64,000 nt of DNA from Isoetes taiwanensis (lineage: Eukaryota; Streptophyta; Lycopodiopsida; Isoetales; Isoetaceae), in assembly GCA_021234155.1 (NCBI GenBank), contig JAJEKV010000036.1, positions 6,597,079 through 6,661,078 on the forward strand. The letters run 5' to 3'. The notes beneath the pieces were generated by a model, which was not told the origin of the DNA, did not search any database, and was given only the letters and a program-made list of their open reading frames with translations. The position numbers were made by a program, and so were the translations under genes. Below are positions 60,365 to 64,000 of the stretch, piece after piece. Within the stretch, counting starts at the first letter, position 1; every line of letters starts with the position of its first letter.

Positions 60365-60568
60365 TTGGCATGGGTTCATTCTATAGGAATTTTGAGCTCA
60401 GCTTTCTTCAGCGTCTCCTTTGGCGCCCATCTCATGCTGTCGGATTGGAAAGACGAGTACAAAACCAGCGGATCTGCAGGTATAGATGGCTTTTGGATGA
60501 CTTTGATGGTGGCATTGTTTGATCTTTTGTGCTTCAGCTGGTCGGATGGTGCTAAAAAACTAACTTAA
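60365..60568 (+). other. Unassigned open frame (possible exon)
   Basis: Starts MAWVHSIGILSSAFFSVSFG then AHLMLSDWKDEYKTSGSAGI. It is membrane-prone and ends LLCFSWSDGAKKLT. The last 40 bases recur in altered form at about 60686-60722, as part of the local duplications. It could be coding or chance. Confidence 0.2.
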
Positions 60569-61280
60569 TAAGATTTTTTTCTCAAGGTTTTGTGTTCTAA
60601 TCTTGCTTCTGGAGCCAACCTTGCTTCTCTGATCTTACTTCTGGAGCCAACCTTGGAAGTTTTTTATTCTGTTTCATTTGATTATTTGTGCTTGAGCTGG
60701 TCAGATGGTGCTAAAAACCTAACGGGTTTTGTGTTCTGATCTTGCTTCTAGAGCCGACCTTACTTCTCTGATCTTGCTTTTGGAGTCGACCTTGCTTCTG
60801 TGATCTTGCTTATAGAACCGATCTTGCTTCTGAAACCGACCTTGGAAGGTCTCAATTTTGTTCTCTGATTTTGCTTCTACAGCCGACTTTGGAAGGTAGT
60901 AAGCCATAAGATAGCTGTGCTTCATTATAAAATTACTATAAGATAGCACTGCACCAGCTTTGTATCATTAAATGACTCTAAGATAGCTTTGCATCTGCAA
61001 ATCGATAACATGATGTTCAGATTGTATTTTCCAGCTTTTGTCAAAAATACTGTAGAAGCTTTTTTTCTCAATTTTTTGTTCTGGTCTTGCTTCTGGAGCC
61101 GGCCTTTGTTCTCTGATCTTGCTTCTACAACCAACTTTGGAAGGTAGTAAGCAGTAAGGTAGCTTTTCTTCATTATAAAATTAATGTAAGATCGCACTGT
61201 ACCAACTTTGCATCATTCAAAAACGACTCTGAAATAGCTTTGCATCTGCAAATTGATAACATGATGTTCAGATTGTCTTG
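60522..61280 (+). repeat. Local duplications and a ~30-bp minisatellite
   Basis: TGATCTTGCTTCTGGAGCCGACCT-type units recur between 60598 and 60850 and again near 61084-61130. A larger duplication of about 145 bases (TTTGGAAGGTAGTAAGC through TGATGTTCAGATTGT) lies at about 60888-61025 and 61136-61278, period 248. The word GCTGGTCRGATGGTGCTAAAA at about 60537 and 60697 marks a further duplication. Confidence 0.8.
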
Positions 61281-61633
61281 AAACATGTATGGTAACATTT
61301 GTGCTTTGGGTCAGACAGAAGAGGAAATGTTATGTAGAACATACTAATATTTATGTGCAGATTCCGAGTGGTAGTATCACATCAAAACTGAAATCAAGTT
61401 GCTGTTGGAGCGATGGGACTGAATATCAAATTTTTTTCATATCTGAGAATTCCTTTTATACAGTTTAAAGGGTCTATAGATGCTACATGTATGTTGAGGT
61501 AGCCATTTTCCCAGCCAAAACCATTAATATTTTTGTATCTTTTTTCATAGAGAGGATTTACTTCAGATCTTTATTCATGGCTTTTATGTGTTGAGCCTGA
61601 ACACTCTTCAATGGCGTGAATGTCCTCTGGCAT

Positions 61634-64000
61634 AATAGGAATAGAATAGAATAGAATATGATTTTATCGTCCACGGAGACCAACTGGCCTATGGGACCCA
61701 AGTACAAAGAGAGGAGAGAGCAGCAGCGATACTACCGGGATTAAAAACCCCGCACCAAAGGGTTTTCGGGAAAAACCTTAGTAGCAATAAGGATGCTTTG
61801 ACATACCGCACATTATATACATAATCACAAGTACAACCAGGTTAATGCCGGACGAGGGGGCATAACCGAGTCCGCGTATCCATTACCTCCCTGAGGTACG
61901 ATCCCAACAAGCCTCGAGGCCGTGCTCAAGAGGCTCATGCAAGGCCTGATGGGGCACAACTAACCGAAACATACCGAGCCCGGATATGCTCGTCACGGAC
62001 AGGCCCGGAGGGCGTGACTTTCATCCTCAATGGCGCCACAGACACAAAGACTCGACAGACTCTGCCCTCACGCTGCTCCCGAATCCATCTCCCCTGTCTC
62101 AATGCGGAGGTGGTGTGCACTGCGAATGGAAGCAATCACCCCGGCGCTTTTTCATGGGTAGATGGGTGCGCAGTAGTGGTGTGGGCCCCTCGTGAGCATG
62201 GGATTAACCTCGCTGTCGATAATTTGCCACCTTGACATGTGATAGGGCCTCTCGCATCCCAAAGCTTGGCCATGAAGCAAGCATCCAAGCATCGCTTCAA
62301 GGCGGGCGTTCCTTTCGGTGTATGCACCGGGTCCACATCCGGTGCCTCGCACATTCCATAGCGAAACCATTGGGCTTGCTTGTCTTTCCAAAGAAGCTTT
62401 TGAGTCGCCATGGGCCCATTGCCACCGCCAAAGCAAGGTTGGGCAGCCGGGCTTCATCCATAGCCACCACCTTCCGAAGTAAATAATGTGACGCTCGGTA
62501 GCAGCCCTCTCAGAATGGAAGGAAAGCCCGTCTCTTGGAGCAAGATCCGATATGGGACCGTGGATTTCACTCCCGCCCCGGGCCAAGAAAGCTTTACAGA
62601 CTGCCTAGATCGCTCCAAGTGGTGAGGGATATCACCGCCCCACACTACGCCCCATAGAGGAGGACCGGTTCAACCAAGGCCACAACAAGTGTGCCCGTGA
62701 CCCCATGCATACAGACTCGCCTTGTGATTGTTGTTTTGCATTGCATCTGGGGCTTTCCGACTGCGGTGACCAGTAACGATGGATGCATCCCAATGTGTGG
62801 TAGTAGAAAACTCAATGCCCAAATACTTATAAGATCGAGCCACCTCCACTACACGCCTCGGTAAGTGAATGAGGGAAGACGGGGTGCCGGATGATGGGAC
62901 TAGCAACACCCTTGTCTTGGCCAAGTTAACTCTCATGTCGCTGAATTGGCGTAAAGTGTCCAAAGCATCCGGTGGCGTTGCATGTCCTCCAGGGTATATC
63001 GCGGCGGGCCAACATCATCGGCATATATGAGTTGCGGATTATGTGGTGCATCAACTGGCGCCTCCCGTGCTCGGCCTAGCCATTCTTCTAGCTGGTCAAT
63101 GTACAAGCCAAGAGCGTCGGGGGATAGAGGGCAGCCTGGCGCACCCCAATGCTACTAACAACGCTCCCCCCGACAAGTGAGACGGCCGGAGCAAGCCTCA
63201 GATAGTACGTATATAGCATTTTGCAAGTCGACGGGGGTCCCTAGTCGCCTCAATCTGTCCCCACAACTTATCCCGGTGGCATCACTATCAAAAGCCTTTG
63301 CGAAATCCACAAAGCAAACAACGATGCATTCTCAAGGCCGATTCCTATCCCTCTATGAGTGTTCGCAGAGTGAAGATATGGTCAATAGTAGAATGCCGGG
63401 CGGAAGCTTCAAGGCGTCTTGACCCGCACTTCTCCATCCTCGCCCAAAGTGTCAATCGCGCTCAAGAATCCCGGCAAGCAACTTGGCAAAGACGAATCCC
63501 GACCATAATGGTACGATAGTTGGTCGGGTCGGGGGGTCCCCCGCTTTGTATATGGGCACAACTCTACCGGGTAGTCCAAGCGGGGAAGCCTTCTTGCAAT
63601 GCCCCTTGAAGAGTCTTTGTGAGAGAACCCAAGACCATTGGGGGCCCGCCCACTTGAGAAGCTCTGCCGCATACCATCCAAATCTGCCGCCTTCCCTATT
63701 AGCGCGCGTTAGCCCATTATGACATCCCTTCAAGAATGACCCGATTAGGGCCTGGCTCATGAGGTATCGGTGTGCCCTGGCTTCCCATTGGGTCATACAC
63801 CGCCGCAAGTATCTCACCCATTGTTCCGAGGTAATATTTCCCGTGGGTCGGCGTGCTTACTCAAGACCTTTTCTCCGAAGGCCCGAGGGTGCTCTGGGCT
63901 AGAAGACCAAACATCTCATTCTTTGAGTTCGCAAGGTACCGCTTTCTTGGTCTTGAGGAAGGAGCGTATTGACGGACGGGCTCAAGGGCGAATGGTGGGT
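61634..64000 (-). mobile_element. LINE fragment 5 (GC-rich, runs off the window)
   Basis: The 3' tail of ATTCT repeats is at 61634-61660, after the shared GTCTCCGTGGACGATAAAA end. From the right, the minus strand carries FKGCHNGLTRANREGG and WAGPQWSWVLSQRLF (63452-63760), a degraded YRTIMVGFVFAKLLAGILE (about 63470-63530), GCPLSPDALGLYIDQLEEWL near 63085-63145, LIYADDV at 63011-63031 with the catalytic DD kept, VNLAKTRVLLVP (62900s) and YKYLGIEFSTTTHWD near 62790-62840. Frames are still broken, so it is not functional as read, but it is the most complete LINE here. Its GC content is well above that of the window. Confidence 0.8.

Noticed and set aside
60719-61197. Minus-strand lysine/serine-rich repeat protein
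   Set aside because: Frames are translations of a minisatellite with changing phase; no start or conservation.
1-64000. tRNA or other small RNA genes
   Set aside because: I looked for cloverleaf and A/B-box text and found only primer-binding sites of LTR elements.

Overview
The window reads as nuclear DNA of a land plant with a large, transposon-rich genome. The clues are: one intact plant-type F-box gene, Ty1/copia elements primed by initiator tRNA-Met, many plant-type LINE fragments, and long AT-rich stretches without genes. Base composition, the DUF7869-type relic and the amino-methyltransferase relic would fit a fern, lycophyte or other non-flowering plant, but I cannot fix the lineage from the sequence alone.

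Layout. 1-1.3 kb: two decayed coding relics, a carrier-like fragment and a beta-class DNA amino-methyltransferase-like pseudogene. 1.8-2.15 kb: a C-rich minisatellite. 2.3-16.7 kb: five direct tandem copies of a ~3.1 kb AT-rich unit, one with a large deletion and two with LINE pieces inserted. 16.7-18.8 kb: AT-rich DNA with a lipase-like relic. 18.9-33.5 kb: LINE fragments, a terminal-inverted-repeat element, short dispersed repeats and a gypsy-like LTR element whose 5' LTR carries a nested insertion. 34.37-36.26 kb: the only convincing functional gene, an F-box protein with a probable 5'UTR intron. 37.6 kb: a clean 193-bp poly(A) retroposon with a 14-bp target-site duplication. 38.1-52.6 kb: a nest of Ty1/copia elements in both orientations, broken up by LINEs. 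52.6-61.3 kb: mostly unique DNA with a broken DUF7869-type gene, a phased palindrome array, a possible small secreted peptide and local duplications. 61.6-64 kb: a GC-rich LINE running off the window end.

How it fits together. Apart from the F-box gene, which probably encodes a substrate-recruiting subunit of an SCF ubiquitin ligase, the window is a record of repeated insertion. LINEs of one broad family sit at no fewer than seven sites and share a 3' end followed by short A/T-rich tails. They interrupt copia elements and the tandem array. Both copia RT domains have lost the second aspartate of their YVDD box, and every LINE reading frame I followed is broken, so none of these copies looks autonomous. 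The best candidates for something new are the 3.1 kb tandem array, the eukaryotic amino-methyltransferase relic and the helically spaced palindrome cluster near 57.8 kb.
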